A DNA stretch of 64,000 nt, from assembly GCF_001995095.2 (NCBI RefSeq), contig NZ_MTSD02000009.1:62001-126000 (forward strand). Reading direction: 5' to 3'. Below, piece after piece: positions 38,258 to 47,873 of the stretch; the first letter of the stretch is position 1, and each line of letters starts with the position of its first letter. A program made the translations under genes and the position numbers. The DNA comes from Oceanospirillum linum (lineage in GTDB: Bacteria > Pseudomonadota > Gammaproteobacteria > Pseudomonadales > Halomonadaceae). The notes under the pieces were generated by a model. That model had not been told where the DNA came from and did not search any database. It worked only from the letters and a program-made list of their open reading frames with translations.

Positions 38258-40801
38258 ATGAATGCAACAAAAGTGTTTTTTAAGTGGTTGATCTATCTGT
38301 TGTTTGGCTTGTTCGCATTCGGCACCGCAGTTGCATTCAGTGTCGCGCTTTATCTTGGGCCTCAGTTGCCGGATATTGAGCAATTGAGAAATATCCAGCT
38401 GCAAACACCGTTACGTATTTATACCCGTGACGAAAAACTGGTGGCTGAATTTGGGGAAAAGCGTCGCACCCCGGTTCAGTATGAGCAAATTCCCCAGTAC
38501 TTTATTCAGGCGATTCTGGCGGCTGAAGATACTAATTTTTACAATCACTCCGGTATCGATATCAAAGGTCTTGGCCGGGCTGTACTGCAATTGGCCCAAT
38601 CCGGCAGTATCCAGTCCGGAGGCAGCACCATTACGATGCAGGTAGCCCGAAACTATCTGCTGACCCTGGATCAGACATTTACCCGGAAATTTAAAGAGAT
38701 CATGATCTCTCTGCAGATGGAGAAGATCCTCTCCAAAGAGGAGATCATGGAGCTCTATGTTAATAAAATTTATCTGGGAAACCGTGCATACGGCATCGAT
38801 GCTGCGGCAGAGGTTTATTACGGCAAAGAGCTGCATGAGCTGAGTCTCGCTCAGTTAGCGATGATTGCCGGATTGCCCAAAGCACCCTCCCGTTATAACC
38901 CAATTGTTAACCCCCGCCGGGCACTGCTACGTCGTAACTGGATTGTCCATCGTATGCACTCTCTCGGCATGATTGATGAACAGACCTATGAAGCGGCTAT
39001 CCGGGAGCCTATTTCTGCCCGATACCACGGCCTTAAGCCTGAAGTGCAGGCCCCCTATGTGGCGGAGATGGTGCGTGCTGAGGTTGCGGAACAACTGGGT
39101 GATGATATCTACACAGCGGGCTACAGGGTTTACACAACGCTGGACTCCGAGGCGCAGTCAGCGGCGAATGTTGCCCTGGTTCAGGGGCTGCTGGATTATG
39201 ATAAACGTCACGGCTGGCGGGGCGTTGTGCAGCGGGATATACCTGCGGCCCTGGATACTGAAGCAGATGAACTATCCCGGGAAGGTGAGCTTGATCTGGG
39301 TATTGAGCCGCAAGAGAGCGAAGGTAGCGGCGAACTGGTTGTTAGCGAGGACACCAGCAACTGGCAAAAAGTACTGCGCTCAACCCCGACCTATGGAGAC
39401 CTGAAACCTGTGATTGTTTCTTCAGCAGAAGAAAAGACTCTGCAGGTGGTTACCGAAGACGACTCCTATATCGATGTGCCCTGGGATCTTATTACCTGGG
39501 CTAAGCCCCACCATAATCCCTACTGGAAAGGCCCGGCTCTTAAGGCAAGCAGCGATATTCTGCGGCGGGGAGACTTGATCTATATTGAACCTGAAGATAA
39601 TGAGCCGGATGCAGACGAGTTGGTTCAACGCCGTTGGCAGCTGTCACAGGTTCCCAATGTACAGGGTGCTTTTGTTTCGATGTCACCGGAAGATGGTAGC
39701 TTACTGGCATTGGTTGGTGGCTTTAACTTCTACCAGAACAAGTTTAACCGGGCCTATCAGGGCGCGCGTCAGGCCGGGTCTATTTTTAAGCCGATCATCT
39801 ATATGGCTGCTTTGGAAAGTGGCATGACGGCTGCCAGCATCATTAACGATGCCCCTGTTGTTTTTAACGATAAAGAGCTGGAATCCACATGGCGACCCAG
39901 TAACTCCAGTGGTAAGTTCTATGGGCCTACCCGCCTGAGGCATGCCCTTTATAAATCCCGTAACCTGGTATCGATTCGTATTTTGCGTTCGATTGGTATC
40001 AATACGGCCATTCGGTTTGCAACACGTTTCGGCCTGAATCCGGATCAACTGCCTCGTGATTTATCGCTGGCACTGGGTAGTGCCACCTTATCCCCTTACG
40101 AAATGGCAATGGTCTATGCGACCGTAGCCAATGGTGGATATAAGGTAAACCCTTACTTCATTGAGCGCATCGAAAACAGCGATGGCGAGGTGCTGTATCA
40201 GGCTGAGCCTGCCAGAGTTTGCCGCGATTGCCCTCAGGACGCCGATAAGGTTCAGATCGGGGATCGCGTCTATCCTGTAGCACCTGCCATTGCGGATAAA
40301 CGCAGTGTTTACATTATGCAGACCATGTTGAAGGATGTTATCCAGCAGGGGACCGGCCGACGGGCGCGTGCGTTGGGACGTTCAGATATCGCGGGTAAAA
40401 CCGGAACCACCAACGACCTGAAGGATGCCTGGTTTGCAGGTTTTAACCAGGACGTTGTGGCCGCTACCTGGGTCGGTTTTGATCAGCCTTCAAATATCGG
40501 TGAGTATGGCAGTAAAGCGGCACTACCGATTTGGGTCAGCTTTATGCAGGAATATCTGTCCGGTAAGCCTGAGCGTAGCATGGCACAACCTCCGGGGTTG
40601 GTGACGGTACGTATCGACTCTGAAACCGGCAAGCGTGCTCGCCCTGGGCAGAAAAATGCGATTTTTGAAGTGTTCCGGGTAGAGAATGTACCGGAAGAGG
40701 AAGTGACGAATACATCGGAAACACCTGTAGAGATTATCCAGAGCGGCGACGGCCCTGCGCCTTCTGTAGACGATGCACCGGCACCGGAGGCTCTTTTCTA
40801 A
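38258..40801 (+). CDS. mrcA: bifunctional penicillin-binding protein 1a
   Basis: About 847 residues. A membrane anchor (about 9-33) is followed by the GT51 glycosyltransferase domain with catalytic Glu90 in 'AAEDTNFYNHSGID', 'GGSTITMQVARN' and 'KIYLGNRAYG'. An OB-like insert comes next, then the transpeptidase domain with Ser508 (GSIFKP), 'SRN' (in 'YKSRNLVS') and 'KTGTTND'. It polymerises and cross-links peptidoglycan in the periplasm. AAGGGGA precedes ATG 38258, a little far (12 bases). It is divergent from pilM, as in Pseudomonas. Confidence 0.96.
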   Translation: MNATKVFFKWLIYLLFGLFAFGTAVAFSVALYLGPQLPDIEQLRNIQLQTPLRIYTRDEKLVAEFGEKRRTPVQYEQIPQYFIQAILAAEDTNFYNHSGIDIKGLGRAVLQLAQSGSIQSGGSTITMQVARNYLLTLDQTFTRKFKEIMISLQMEKILSKEEIMELYVNKIYLGNRAYGIDAAAEVYYGKELHELSLAQLAMIAGLPKAPSRYNPIVNPRRALLRRNWIVHRMHSLGMIDEQTYEAAIREPISARYHGLKPEVQAPYVAEMVRAEVAEQLGDDIYTAGYRVYTTLDSEAQSAANVALVQGLLDYDKRHGWRGVVQRDIPAALDTEADELSREGELDLGIEPQESEGSGELVVSEDTSNWQKVLRSTPTYGDLKPVIVSSAEEKTLQVVTEDDSYIDVPWDLITWAKPHHNPYWKGPALKASSDILRRGDLIYIEPEDNEPDADELVQRRWQLSQVPNVQGAFVSMSPEDGSLLALVGGFNFYQNKFNRAYQGARQAGSIFKPIIYMAALESGMTAASIINDAPVVFNDKELESTWRPSNSSGKFYGPTRLRHALYKSRNLVSIRILRSIGINTAIRFATRFGLNPDQLPRDLSLALGSATLSPYEMAMVYATVANGGYKVNPYFIERIENSDGEVLYQAEPARVCRDCPQDADKVQIGDRVYPVAPAIADKRSVYIMQTMLKDVIQQGTGRRARALGRSDIAGKTGTTNDLKDAWFAGFNQDVVAATWVGFDQPSNIGEYGSKAALPIWVSFMQEYLSGKPERSMAQPPGLVTVRIDSETGKRARPGQKNAIFEVFRVENVPEEEVTNTSETPVEIIQSGDGPAPSVDDAPAPEALF

Positions 40802-40824
40802 AGAGGTCAGGCTAAACATTAGCG

Positions 40825-40851
40825 ACAACGAAAAACGGCACCCTTGTGAGG
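40825..40851. repeat. 27-bp direct repeat, left copy (half of a terminator)
   Basis: Identical over 27 bases to 43237-43263. It begins ACAACGAAAAACGGCACC and ends CTTGTGAGG. Here the right arm of the terminator stem (GTGCCGTTTTT) is missing; the sequence goes straight into AT-rich islet DNA. Confidence 0.9.
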
Positions 40852-41123
40852 GGAGGGTTAATGTATAGTTCGATGTTAACCTGCTGAAAATAAAGGGTTT
40901 ATTTCAGTGGGTTAATAATGGCTGTACCAGATTCAACAGATTTTCGTACCTTTTTCTGTTCCTTGATAGCTTAAGGAATCCGCTGATAGGTGTTTCCCCT
41001 AGCTGTCTATTTGCAACATGTGTGGTAGCTTAAATCCATGCAATAAGTTAGGTGTCGTGAATATATCGAACTCTGCAAGTGATTGTCTGTGGCTTGAAGA
41101 GAGTAGTCTTAGCAGGGAAGAAT

Positions 41124-41846
41124 ATGAGTACATTCGAAGTAGTAGGTTTTACTGAGCAATCACCTGCATTAGCAGCTGGTGTTGTTGTTGGCGATGTAAT
41201 TTTGACAGTCAATAATAGGGTTTTTGAGTCTGTTGAGGAGGTTGTTTTAGAAATAGCACAAGGTTCAGGGGGGTTTAACCTAGGTGTGAGCAGGGATGGT
41301 CGCTTTCTTTATATTGATATTGAGGGCAATCGACTTGGCTGTCATCTTAAAATTGTGCAAGCTGATAATGAAATACCATATAGCACAAGCGCAACAGAGG
41401 TTCTTGGTGATTCTGAACCCGCTAATAAGAAGTCAGGTCTGTCGTTTCTTCAAATCACCCTTTTTTGTTTTTATACATTTTTAGTTACGGTAATTCTTAC
41501 TTTTATCTATCTAAAAATTAGCGACCCTAAGCCTTCTGCTCAGGTAAGCAAACCTACCGCTAGTCCCACTAAAAGTTTTGACCCTTATAGTTTCTCTCTT
41601 GCCGATATGGTTAAGCGCCTAGAGTCTGCCACTGCTAGTGGTACGGTGAAGTCGGTATCCGAATATATGCCTTATAACTCTTGTCTAGCCCAGCAAGAAG
41701 CTCTCAAAGATAAATTCGGTACAGTTAGAGTCTCAAAGATTGGAGATCAAGCTCGTATTCTTAGGATACCTACTAGGGATGGTGCCTTTCTTGTGACCTG
41801 TAGTAAACCAGATGAAAAGATTGTGCTAACGAGATCAAATAAATAG
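41124..41846 (+). CDS. islet gene 1: PDZ-like membrane protein of unknown function
   Basis: About 240 residues from ATG 41124 (AGGGAAG upstream). Residues 1-75 look like a PDZ-like domain ('EQSPALAAGVVVGDVILTVNNRVFES', then a helix and a strand). A single membrane segment lies at about 105-131, followed by a Pro/Ser/Lys linker and a C-terminal domain of ~80 residues with two Cys ('YNSCLAQQEAL', 'FLVTCSKPDE'). If the N-terminus stays inside, the PDZ-like part is cytoplasmic. No specific family was recognised. Confidence 0.65.
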   Translation: MSTFEVVGFTEQSPALAAGVVVGDVILTVNNRVFESVEEVVLEIAQGSGGFNLGVSRDGRFLYIDIEGNRLGCHLKIVQADNEIPYSTSATEVLGDSEPANKKSGLSFLQITLFCFYTFLVTVILTFIYLKISDPKPSAQVSKPTASPTKSFDPYSFSLADMVKRLESATASGTVKSVSEYMPYNSCLAQQEALKDKFGTVRVSKIGDQARILRIPTRDGAFLVTCSKPDEKIVLTRSNK

Positions 41847-41980
41847 CGATGATTAGTCTTTTATAGGTTTCGTATGAGTGTTGGTTTTATAGGTATAACT
41901 AAGCCCTCTTTAATATCTATTTTTTGGTAGTCTTGGCGTTTTGTTAATATTAGATCAAATCAATATTTAAGGATGAATGA

Positions 41981-42208
41981 ATGAGTAATTCGATTGAAAT
42001 TTTGGATTTCAGGGTAAGAGATCAGCATTTTCTAGGTTTATCGATGAGCTGTTGTAGGTGTATGAAGAGGAGCCAATTAGCTTCTAATCAAGTTCCAGTG
42101 AGACGAGGGGTAGCAACTGTAAGTTGCCCTAGTTGTTTGAATGAGGCTAAGGAAAGTTTTCAGAGCTTAATGGATAGTAAAAAGCCATTTCTGATACAGG
42201 GAGAGTGA
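41981..42208 (+). CDS. islet gene 2: small double-CxxC protein of unknown function
   Basis: 75 residues with AAGGA 7 bases before the ATG. Two Cys pairs, 'SCCRCMK' and 'SCPSCLN', stand about 25 residues apart and suggest a zinc-ribbon-like fold. No signal peptide or membrane helix. I do not recognise the family. The Shine-Dalgarno and Cys spacing support a real gene; the short length keeps confidence moderate. Confidence 0.55.
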   Translation: MSNSIEILDFRVRDQHFLGLSMSCCRCMKRSQLASNQVPVRRGVATVSCPSCLNEAKESFQSLMDSKKPFLIQGE

Positions 42209-42304
42209 AGAGCTTAGGTGGGCTACGTGTTTCTTAAGTAAGTGCTGAATTTTAGTCTATTGATATAAATATTATTTTTATTTTATTGGTTTTAGAGATT
42301 TGAT

Positions 42305-43207
42305 ATGAGAGCGTTTTTGTTTGTTATTCCTTTTGTTTTTTTATTGGGCTGTGTTCCTGCTAGTGTGAAAGAAAATGGGGCTAAAAAAACATCCAGTTTA
42401 GATTCTCCTGATAGATTAGGTAGCCTGGAGGGTGAGCGAAAATCTATGCAGTGCTCTAATTATTCTGGTGGAACTGTCGATGCGATATCAATTGATGATT
42501 ATTGGTCGTATTTATCTAAGTTTCCTAAGAAGAAAGGAGAGTATGAAACGACGGCAGAGTATGAAAAAAAGCTTGATTTATTGTCTGAAAGTATTAGTGA
42601 TACTGTGATTGTTGAGCTTGAGAGAGATGAAAGTCTTATAAAATATGATGCTGATAAGAAAGAGGTTCATATACATTCAAACGAAATGACAAAAGAGTTT
42701 TTCTCAGTTAATTGGGGTAATGGTTTTGAAAGGCTTGTTTTTAGGTTTTTAGCTGATAGTGGTAAGTCACACCGTTCAGTTAGGAGTACCTATCCGATTG
42801 CTATGTTGGATATTGATTCAAAGGTTTCTGGTTCATATGTCGCATCTAATGCATATGGTAAAGAGGTTGTGGTAGATAAGGTTGATAAAAAGGTTAGGGT
42901 GTTGTATGAGGACTCTCTGAATGTGAGAGGGCGTTCGATATATGTAGGTAAAGGGGTGTTTGATCCAATAATTATTCTTAATGATGTTTCAGTAGATGTC
43001 GCGAAGAAATTAAAAAAGTCTATCAGGACTTACATCGTTTTTGAGCCTAAGATTCCATATTACGGGGTTTCTTCTTATCAGGTAAACCCTGAAATAAATA
43101 ATCCAAAAGAAATAAATTATTATACTGAAATAGCTGTGGGAAATATTCAGTGTTTATTAGCTGCTGATGAAGGTGGGCATGTTCTGGGATACGCTGAAAC
43201 GTATTGA
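42305..43207 (+). CDS. islet gene 3: lipoprotein of unknown function
   Basis: 300 residues. The signal peptide ends in lipobox 'FLLGC' (Cys16). The mature protein is Lys/Asp/Ser-rich with two mid-sequence blocks of strands ('DTVIVELERDESLIKYD', 'KEVVVDKVDKKVRVLYED'). A second Cys pair may exist at 'SMQCSNYSGG' and 'NIQCLLAADE'. Codons are strongly AT-biased compared with the flanking genes. Nothing ties it to a known family. Confidence 0.7.
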   Translation: MRAFLFVIPFVFLLGCVPASVKENGAKKTSSLDSPDRLGSLEGERKSMQCSNYSGGTVDAISIDDYWSYLSKFPKKKGEYETTAEYEKKLDLLSESISDTVIVELERDESLIKYDADKKEVHIHSNEMTKEFFSVNWGNGFERLVFRFLADSGKSHRSVRSTYPIAMLDIDSKVSGSYVASNAYGKEVVVDKVDKKVRVLYEDSLNVRGRSIYVGKGVFDPIIILNDVSVDVAKKLKKSIRTYIVFEPKIPYYGVSSYQVNPEINNPKEINYYTEIAVGNIQCLLAADEGGHVLGYAETY

Positions 43208-43236
43208 ATTATTTTTAAATTATAATGGTATATCTC

Positions 43237-43263
43237 ACAACGAAAAACGGCACCCTTGTGAGG
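43237..43263. repeat. 27-bp direct repeat, right copy (inside an intact terminator)
   Basis: Perfect copy of 40825-40851. Here it continues into TGCCGTTTTTTT and completes the hairpin, so this is probably the original context. Confidence 0.9.
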
Positions 43264-43275
43264 TGCCGTTTTTTT
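43243..43275 (+). terminator. Rho-independent terminator, probably the original one of mrcA
   Basis: Stem AAAAACGGCACC/GGTGCCGTTTTT with loop CTTGTGA and a T-run. It now ends the islet transcript; only its first arm and loop remain next to mrcA. Confidence 0.9.
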
Positions 43276-43312
43276 GTGCCGGAACAAATGTCGATAGGAC
43301 ATTTTCAAGCTT

Positions 43313-43342
43313 AAAAGCACCTGAATATCAGGTGCTTTATTT
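43313..43342 (-). terminator. Rho-independent terminator of the malic enzyme gene
   Basis: Stem AAAGCACCTGA/TCAGGTGCTTT with a 3-base loop; it lies just after the malic enzyme stop on the minus strand, with T-rich sequence following. Confidence 0.85.
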
Positions 43343-43353
43343 TATAAGCTGTC

Positions 43354-44598
43354 TTACAGAGGGTAGTGCTCTGGGTAAGGCAGGCGTGCAACACCGGAGT
43401 CAACAGCTGCTTTAGCGACTGCTGATGATACTGCACCCAGCAGACGGGAGTCTGTTGGCTTTGGAATGATGTAGGCAGGGCCAAATTCCAGCTTGATGCC
43501 GTCGTAAGCGTCGATTACTTCCTGAGTCACAGGTTGTTTCGCCAGATCTTTAAGAGCATGAACTGCAGCAACTTTCATCTCTTCGTTGATACGGCTGGCG
43601 CGAACGTCCAGGGCACCACGGAAAATGAACGGGAAGCCCAGTACGTTATTCACCTGGTTCGGGTAATCAGAACGACCAGTGGCCATGATCAGATCATCAC
43701 GGGTTGCATTGGCCAGCTCAGGGCTGATTTCCGGATCAGGGTTAGAGCAGGCAAATACGATCGGCTTAGGAGCCATCTTCGCCAGTTGCTCAGCGCCCAG
43801 CAGGTTAGGGCCTGACAAGCCGACAAATACATCTGCTCCGTCAATGGCGTCGTCCAGAGTACGCTTGTCTGTATCGTTAGCGAACATCGCTTTGTACTGG
43901 TTCAGATCATCACGGCCAGTGTGGATAACGCCTTTGCGATCCAGCATGTAGATGTTTTCGATTTTAGCGCCACAGCTGATCAGAAGCTTCATGCAGGCAA
44001 CGGCAGCTGCGCCGGCACCCAGACAAACGACTTTAGCTTCTTCAATAGATTTGCCCTGAACTTCCAGGGCGTTCAGCATACCCGCTGCTGTTACGATAGC
44101 TGTACCGTGCTGATCATCGTGGAAGACCGGAATATCGCACTGTTCGATCAGGGTGCGTTCAATTTCAAAGCACTCAGGCGCTTTGATATCTTCCAGGTTG
44201 ATACCACCCCAGGTGTCAGCAATACGGGCAACGGTATCAATGAAAGCTTGTGGGCTTTCGGCGTTGATTTCGATATCAACGGAGTTGATGTTTGCAAAAC
44301 GTTTAAACAGAAGGCTTTTGCCTTCCATAACAGGCTTACTGGCCAGAGGGCCAAGGTTACCCAGGCCCAGAATCGCAGAACCATCAGAAATTACAGCAAC
44401 CAGGTTGCCTTTGCCCGTGTAACGGTATGCGTTTTCCGGGTCTTTTGCGATCTCGCGTACAGGCTCTGCAACACCAGGGCTATAAGCAAGAGATAGGTGA
44501 CGCGCGGTCTCAGCAGGCTTGCTGATTTCCACACTTAATTTGCCTGGAGTAGGGTTAGCATGGTAATCCAGCGCTGCTTTTTTCATTTCGTCTGACAT
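43354..44598 (-). CDS. malic enzyme, short form (NAD(P)-dependent)
   Basis: A 414-residue malate dehydrogenase (oxaloacetate-decarboxylating). Motifs: 'LSLAYSPGVAEPVREI', the catalytic Lys region 'GPLASKPVMEGKSLLFKRFA', metal ligands in 'INLEDIKAPECFEIE' and 'VFHDDQHGTAIVTAAG', and the nucleotide fold 'VVCLGAGAAAVACMKLL'. The C-terminal phosphotransacetylase-like domain of long MaeB is absent. It yields pyruvate and reducing power from malate, complementing malate synthase and the TRAP carrier in growth on organic acids. Cofactor preference cannot be decided from sequence alone. Confidence 0.94.
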   Translation of the reverse strand: MSDEMKKAALDYHANPTPGKLSVEISKPAETARHLSLAYSPGVAEPVREIAKDPENAYRYTGKGNLVAVISDGSAILGLGNLGPLASKPVMEGKSLLFKRFANINSVDIEINAESPQAFIDTVARIADTWGGINLEDIKAPECFEIERTLIEQCDIPVFHDDQHGTAIVTAAGMLNALEVQGKSIEEAKVVCLGAGAAAVACMKLLISCGAKIENIYMLDRKGVIHTGRDDLNQYKAMFANDTDKRTLDDAIDGADVFVGLSGPNLLGAEQLAKMAPKPIVFACSNPDPEISPELANATRDDLIMATGRSDYPNQVNNVLGFPFIFRGALDVRASRINEEMKVAAVHALKDLAKQPVTQEVIDAYDGIKLEFGPAYIIPKPTDSRLLGAVSSAVAKAAVDSGVARLPYPEHYPL

Positions 44599-45021
44599 TA
44601 GAAAAGTTCCGGTTGTTAGGGTTTAGCACTTTCAGAGCATATAGAAAAAAAACCAGCCGAACAAGGCGGATATTAAACAAAAGTCAAAGAACTTTTTTTA
44701 CAAAAAGAATGCAGTTTTATGAGGAAAAACACTATCGAAATCATAATGTTGTAATTTGACTACTGTTATTTCTGAGTGCCAACTTGTAGGTAGAATAAAG
44801 GGCTATTTTTGCCACTTTTGCATCCTGAAGGGCCCGTTTGGTAGAAATCGGACTACAGGAACTATCCGGTCAGTACCGTTATTGCCGATTTGATATGTGT
44901 TTTTTCTGGAGAAGAAGGGGTGGGGCAGTGGTTCTGGTGTGTGCTTCGGGTTCTTAGCAGGCATAAAATGCCAGGCACAAAAAAAGCAGCCGTAGCTGCT
45001 TTTTGGTCCGGATAAGAAGGC
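44599..45021. other. intergenic region upstream of malic enzyme
   Basis: About 380 bases to the rpmE terminator. The first 100 bases upstream of the malic enzyme gene are A/T-rich and probably contain its promoter. No ORF, tRNA or clear operator is seen. Confidence 0.35.
44979..45004 (-). terminator. Rho-independent terminator of rpmE
   Basis: Stem AAAAGCAGC/GCTGCTTTT with loop CGTA-type, and a run of T on the minus strand, just downstream of the rpmE stop. Confidence 0.85.
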
Positions 45022-45237
45022 TTAGCTCTTCTTGATACGGCTTGAGAAACGCTGCTTGAAGCGATCTACACGACCACCAGTAGAAGCTTGCTTCTGCTTA
45101 CCGGTGTAGAAAGGGTGACACTGAGAGCAAACGTCCAGGTGCAGTGGCTTAGCCAGCGTAGAACGCAGTTGGAAAGTGTGACCACAGCTGCAGGTTGCAG
45201 TTACTTCGTTGTACTCTGGGTGAATACCTTGTTTCAT
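45022..45237 (-). CDS. rpmE: 50S ribosomal protein L31 (zinc-binding form)
   Basis: 71 residues, the normal length. The Cys set in '[10 protein letters not shown]' and '[16 protein letters not shown]' marks the zinc-containing C+ form rather than the zinc-free paralogue. The start is ATG 45237 (product begins MKQGIHPEY), preceded on the minus strand by GAGG. A longer upstream frame exists but does not match the family. It is transcribed divergently from priA, the usual neighbour. Confidence 0.97.
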   Translation of the reverse strand: MKQGIHPEYNEVTATCSCGHTFQLRSTLAKPLHLDVCSQCHPFYTGKQKQASTGGRVDRFKQRFSSRIKKS

Positions 45238-45452
45238 TTTCGAAAACCTCAATAAGTTTGAACCGCCACCTGGTCTTGCCAGGCACCGTTCAGGGGCTGT
45301 TAACCGGTTATTCTTTGCAGGCATTTCTGCTATACCGTGTTGACCACGACCATAGCGATGCAACTGTCTGCGACAGAAACATCTTAATAGGATGAGCCTT
45401 ATAAGAAGGTGAGGCATAATAGCAGAGTTTTTTTCTGAGGCAAGAGGTAAGC

Positions 45453-47699
45453 ATGCACTCATTATTTGATGATGAGCCACCGGTCATTCGCGTTGCGTTA
45501 CCTGTGCCGTTAACGCGCTGTTTTGACTATATTTTACCGCCGAATTTACAGAATACTTATTTGCCTCTGGGCGCTCGGGTGCGAGTGCCTTATCGCAATA
45601 GAACCCTGGTAGGTGTCGTCATGGCCCGCCAGGTTAGTCCTGATATTCCTCTGGAAAAACTCAAACCTCTGACGGAGGTGATAGATGATGCTTCGTTGCT
45701 GGATGATCATCAGCTGGCTTTAGCCAAATGGCTGGCACGATATTGTCATGGCCCGGTGGGTGAAGTGATCAGTATGATGTTGCCCGCGCCTTTAAGGCAG
45801 GGGGCGGCGGCTCATATTCAGGAAGAAACCTACTGGATGGCAACTCAGAGTGGCCGGGCTCTGGAGCCGGAAAAGATGCACCGCGCGCCTAAGCAGGCAG
45901 AGCTATTGCGGGCACTGCAAAAGCACCAGCAGCCGGTGGCGGCCACAATGCTGCGATCCCTCGGCTTTACATCCACTCAGATGGCAGCCCTTGAAGACAA
46001 AGGCTTGGCTGAGCGTTACCTGCAATCCCGCCATTTGGAAGGTCGTGACCACGAAACACCTTCAGTATTGGCTGAAATACCGCTTCAGTTAAATGATGAC
46101 CAGAAGCATGTGGTTAGTGAGGTTACAGGACAGCTTGGTCAATCGGAGGTTTTCCTTCTGGAGGGGGTGACGGGCAGTGGTAAAACTGAAGTTTATCTGC
46201 AGGTAATAGAAGCTGTATTAAAGCAGGGGCGCCAGGTGCTGGTTCTGGTACCTGAGATCGGCCTTGCTCCCCAGACTGTTAACCGATTTAAGAAGCGCTT
46301 CTCTGTTCCTGTAATGACGCTTCACTCCGGCCTGAATGATAAAGAGCGTCTGGATGCCTGGCTGTTGGCAAGAGATGGTCGCGCAGGTGTGTTGATCGGG
46401 ACCCGTTCAGCGGCGGTCACTCCTTTTAAAGACCTCGGGTTAATTGTCGTGGATGAGGAGCATGATGCTTCCTATAAGCAAGGCGATGGCATCCGCTACT
46501 CTGCACGGGATCTGGCGATTGTCCGGGGTAAAATGTTGAGCTGTCCGGTTGTTCTTGGCTCGGCGACTCCCTCCCTGGAAACGCTGCACAATGCGACAGA
46601 AAAGCGTTTTCAATGGCTGAAGCTGACTCAGAGGGTGGGGAGCAGTGTACAGCTGCCGGATATCTATCTGCATGATATTCAAAATAAGAAGCTGACCAAC
46701 GGCATTGATGGCGGCCTATTGCAGGTGATGCGCACTCACCTCGAGCAGGGAGGTCAGGTGCTGGCTTTTATCAATCGCCGGGGGTTTGCTCCGGCATTGA
46801 TGTGTCATGACTGTGGCTGGGTTTCCGATTGTCCCTTCTGTGATGCCCGCATGACCCTGCACCGGGAGCCGCCACGTCTGCATTGCCACCATTGTGATAG
46901 TGTTAGTGCTATTCCCCATCAATGCCCTAAGTGTTTTAACTCTGAACTAAAACCTGTGGGGTCAGGCACCGAGCGGATGGAAGAAACCCTTGAACAGGCA
47001 TTTAAAGACTGGCCGGTTTTTCGTGTGGATCGGGATACGGTCAGTAAAAAAGGCATGATGGAGAAGTTGCTGGCCAGGGTAAATACAGAGGAACCCTGTG
47101 TGTTGGTGGGGACTCAAATGTTGGCGAAGGGGCATCATTTTCCGGGGGTTTCACTGGTCGTGGTGTTGGATGCCGATGGAGGATTTTACAGCTCTGATTT
47201 TCGGGGACTGGAGCGCATGGGTCAGTTGCTGACACAGGTCGCCGGTCGTGCAGGTCGTGAGCGACGTAAGGGTAAGGTTGTTGTGCAGACCCATCGCCCG
47301 GATGATCCATTGTTAAAGCTATTGGCTCAGCACGATTACAGTGAATTTTCCCGCTGTTTGCTTGAGGAACGAAAAGACACCTTGCTGCCGCCCTATTCTT
47401 TTATGGCGATTATTCGGGCGGAGGCTAACCAGAGTGATCTGGTATCCGGCTTTCTGACGGATGTTGTGCAGGCTGCCGCGCCGGTAACGTCTCAGATTGA
47501 AGGGCTGGAGGTAACAGGGCCTGTGCCATCCCCGATGGAGCGGCGTTTTGGCCGCTATCATATGCAGATCTGGCTGATTTGTGATCGGCGCGGACCTTTG
47601 CATCAGGGTATCTCATGTCTGCTGGAGCTGATAAATCGTCACCCGCTGCAGCGCAAGGTACGTTGGTCACTTGATGTAGACCCCCAGGAGCTGATTTAA
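45453..47699 (+). CDS. priA: primosomal protein N' (replication restart helicase)
   Basis: A 748-residue superfamily 2 helicase. The N-terminal 3'-DNA-binding domain begins '[20 protein letters not shown]'. Helicase motifs follow: Walker A '[12 protein letters not shown]', DEEHD, 'GSATPSLE', and '[14 protein letters not shown]'. Between them lies the zinc module with its Cys pairs ('[17 protein letters not shown]', 'HCHHCDS', 'HQCPKC'). It loads the replisome at stalled forks. The ATG at 45453 follows GAGG with 9 bases between. Confidence 0.97.
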   Translation: MHSLFDDEPPVIRVALPVPLTRCFDYILPPNLQNTYLPLGARVRVPYRNRTLVGVVMARQVSPDIPLEKLKPLTEVIDDASLLDDHQLALAKWLARYCHGPVGEVISMMLPAPLRQGAAAHIQEETYWMATQSGRALEPEKMHRAPKQAELLRALQKHQQPVAATMLRSLGFTSTQMAALEDKGLAERYLQSRHLEGRDHETPSVLAEIPLQLNDDQKHVVSEVTGQLGQSEVFLLEGVTGSGKTEVYLQVIEAVLKQGRQVLVLVPEIGLAPQTVNRFKKRFSVPVMTLHSGLNDKERLDAWLLARDGRAGVLIGTRSAAVTPFKDLGLIVVDEEHDASYKQGDGIRYSARDLAIVRGKMLSCPVVLGSATPSLETLHNATEKRFQWLKLTQRVGSSVQLPDIYLHDIQNKKLTNGIDGGLLQVMRTHLEQGGQVLAFINRRGFAPALMCHDCGWVSDCPFCDARMTLHREPPRLHCHHCDSVSAIPHQCPKCFNSELKPVGSGTERMEETLEQAFKDWPVFRVDRDTVSKKGMMEKLLARVNTEEPCVLVGTQMLAKGHHFPGVSLVVVLDADGGFYSSDFRGLERMGQLLTQVAGRAGRERRKGKVVVQTHRPDDPLLKLLAQHDYSEFSRCLLEERKDTLLPPYSFMAIIRAEANQSDLVSGFLTDVVQAAAPVTSQIEGLEVTGPVPSPMERRFGRYHMQIWLICDRRGPLHQGISCLLELINRHPLQRKVRWSLDVDPQELI

Positions 47700-47873
47700 C
47701 AACCTGAGGGTGATTGTGAAAAAATAGCCGGCACTTATTACCGAAAAGCATCGTTTTATGGTTAACAGACGCGGGAATAAAGATGATAATGTCGGGTTAT
47801 TGATTATGAGTGGGTCGAAGTCTTTAAGTTGGCTTCGGGCGGTAAACTTCTTGCTTAGCAGATCCGGATTGAA

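Larger units (their letters stand above)
40852..43236 (+). mobile_element. AT-rich islet inserted between mrcA and its terminator
   Basis: About 2.4 kb bounded by the 27-bp direct repeats. Base composition and codon use are visibly more AT-rich than in neighbouring genes. It carries three genes on the mrcA strand, none recognised, and no integrase or transposase. Near the left end are the inverted pair GGTTAA/TTAACC (40857-40881) and a hairpin CTGAAAATAAA/TTTATTTCAG (40884-40907). I infer an insertion that duplicated its target, or site-specific integration with the repeat as att core; the mechanism is not shown. Confidence 0.6.

Noticed and set aside
40918-40974. 18-codon frame at the left end of the islet
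   Set aside because: Too short, with no clear ribosome-binding site; it could be a remnant, but nothing supports it.
41047-41053. GTTAGGT as a possible integron attC core in the islet
   Set aside because: No matching RYYYAAC partner at a suitable distance was found, and the islet is bounded by the 27-bp repeats instead.
43921-44496. 191-codon frame opposite the malic enzyme gene
   Set aside because: It overlaps conserved catalytic segments of the malic enzyme; no domain is recognisable.
44917-44940. Sequence similar to the dctM end (GGTGGGGCAGTGG near 18131)
   Set aside because: The match is short, G-rich and interrupted; it is probably chance.
45022-45480. Extended 152-codon version of rpmE
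   Set aside because: Only the last 71 residues match L31, and that start has a ribosome-binding site. The extension reaches into priA.
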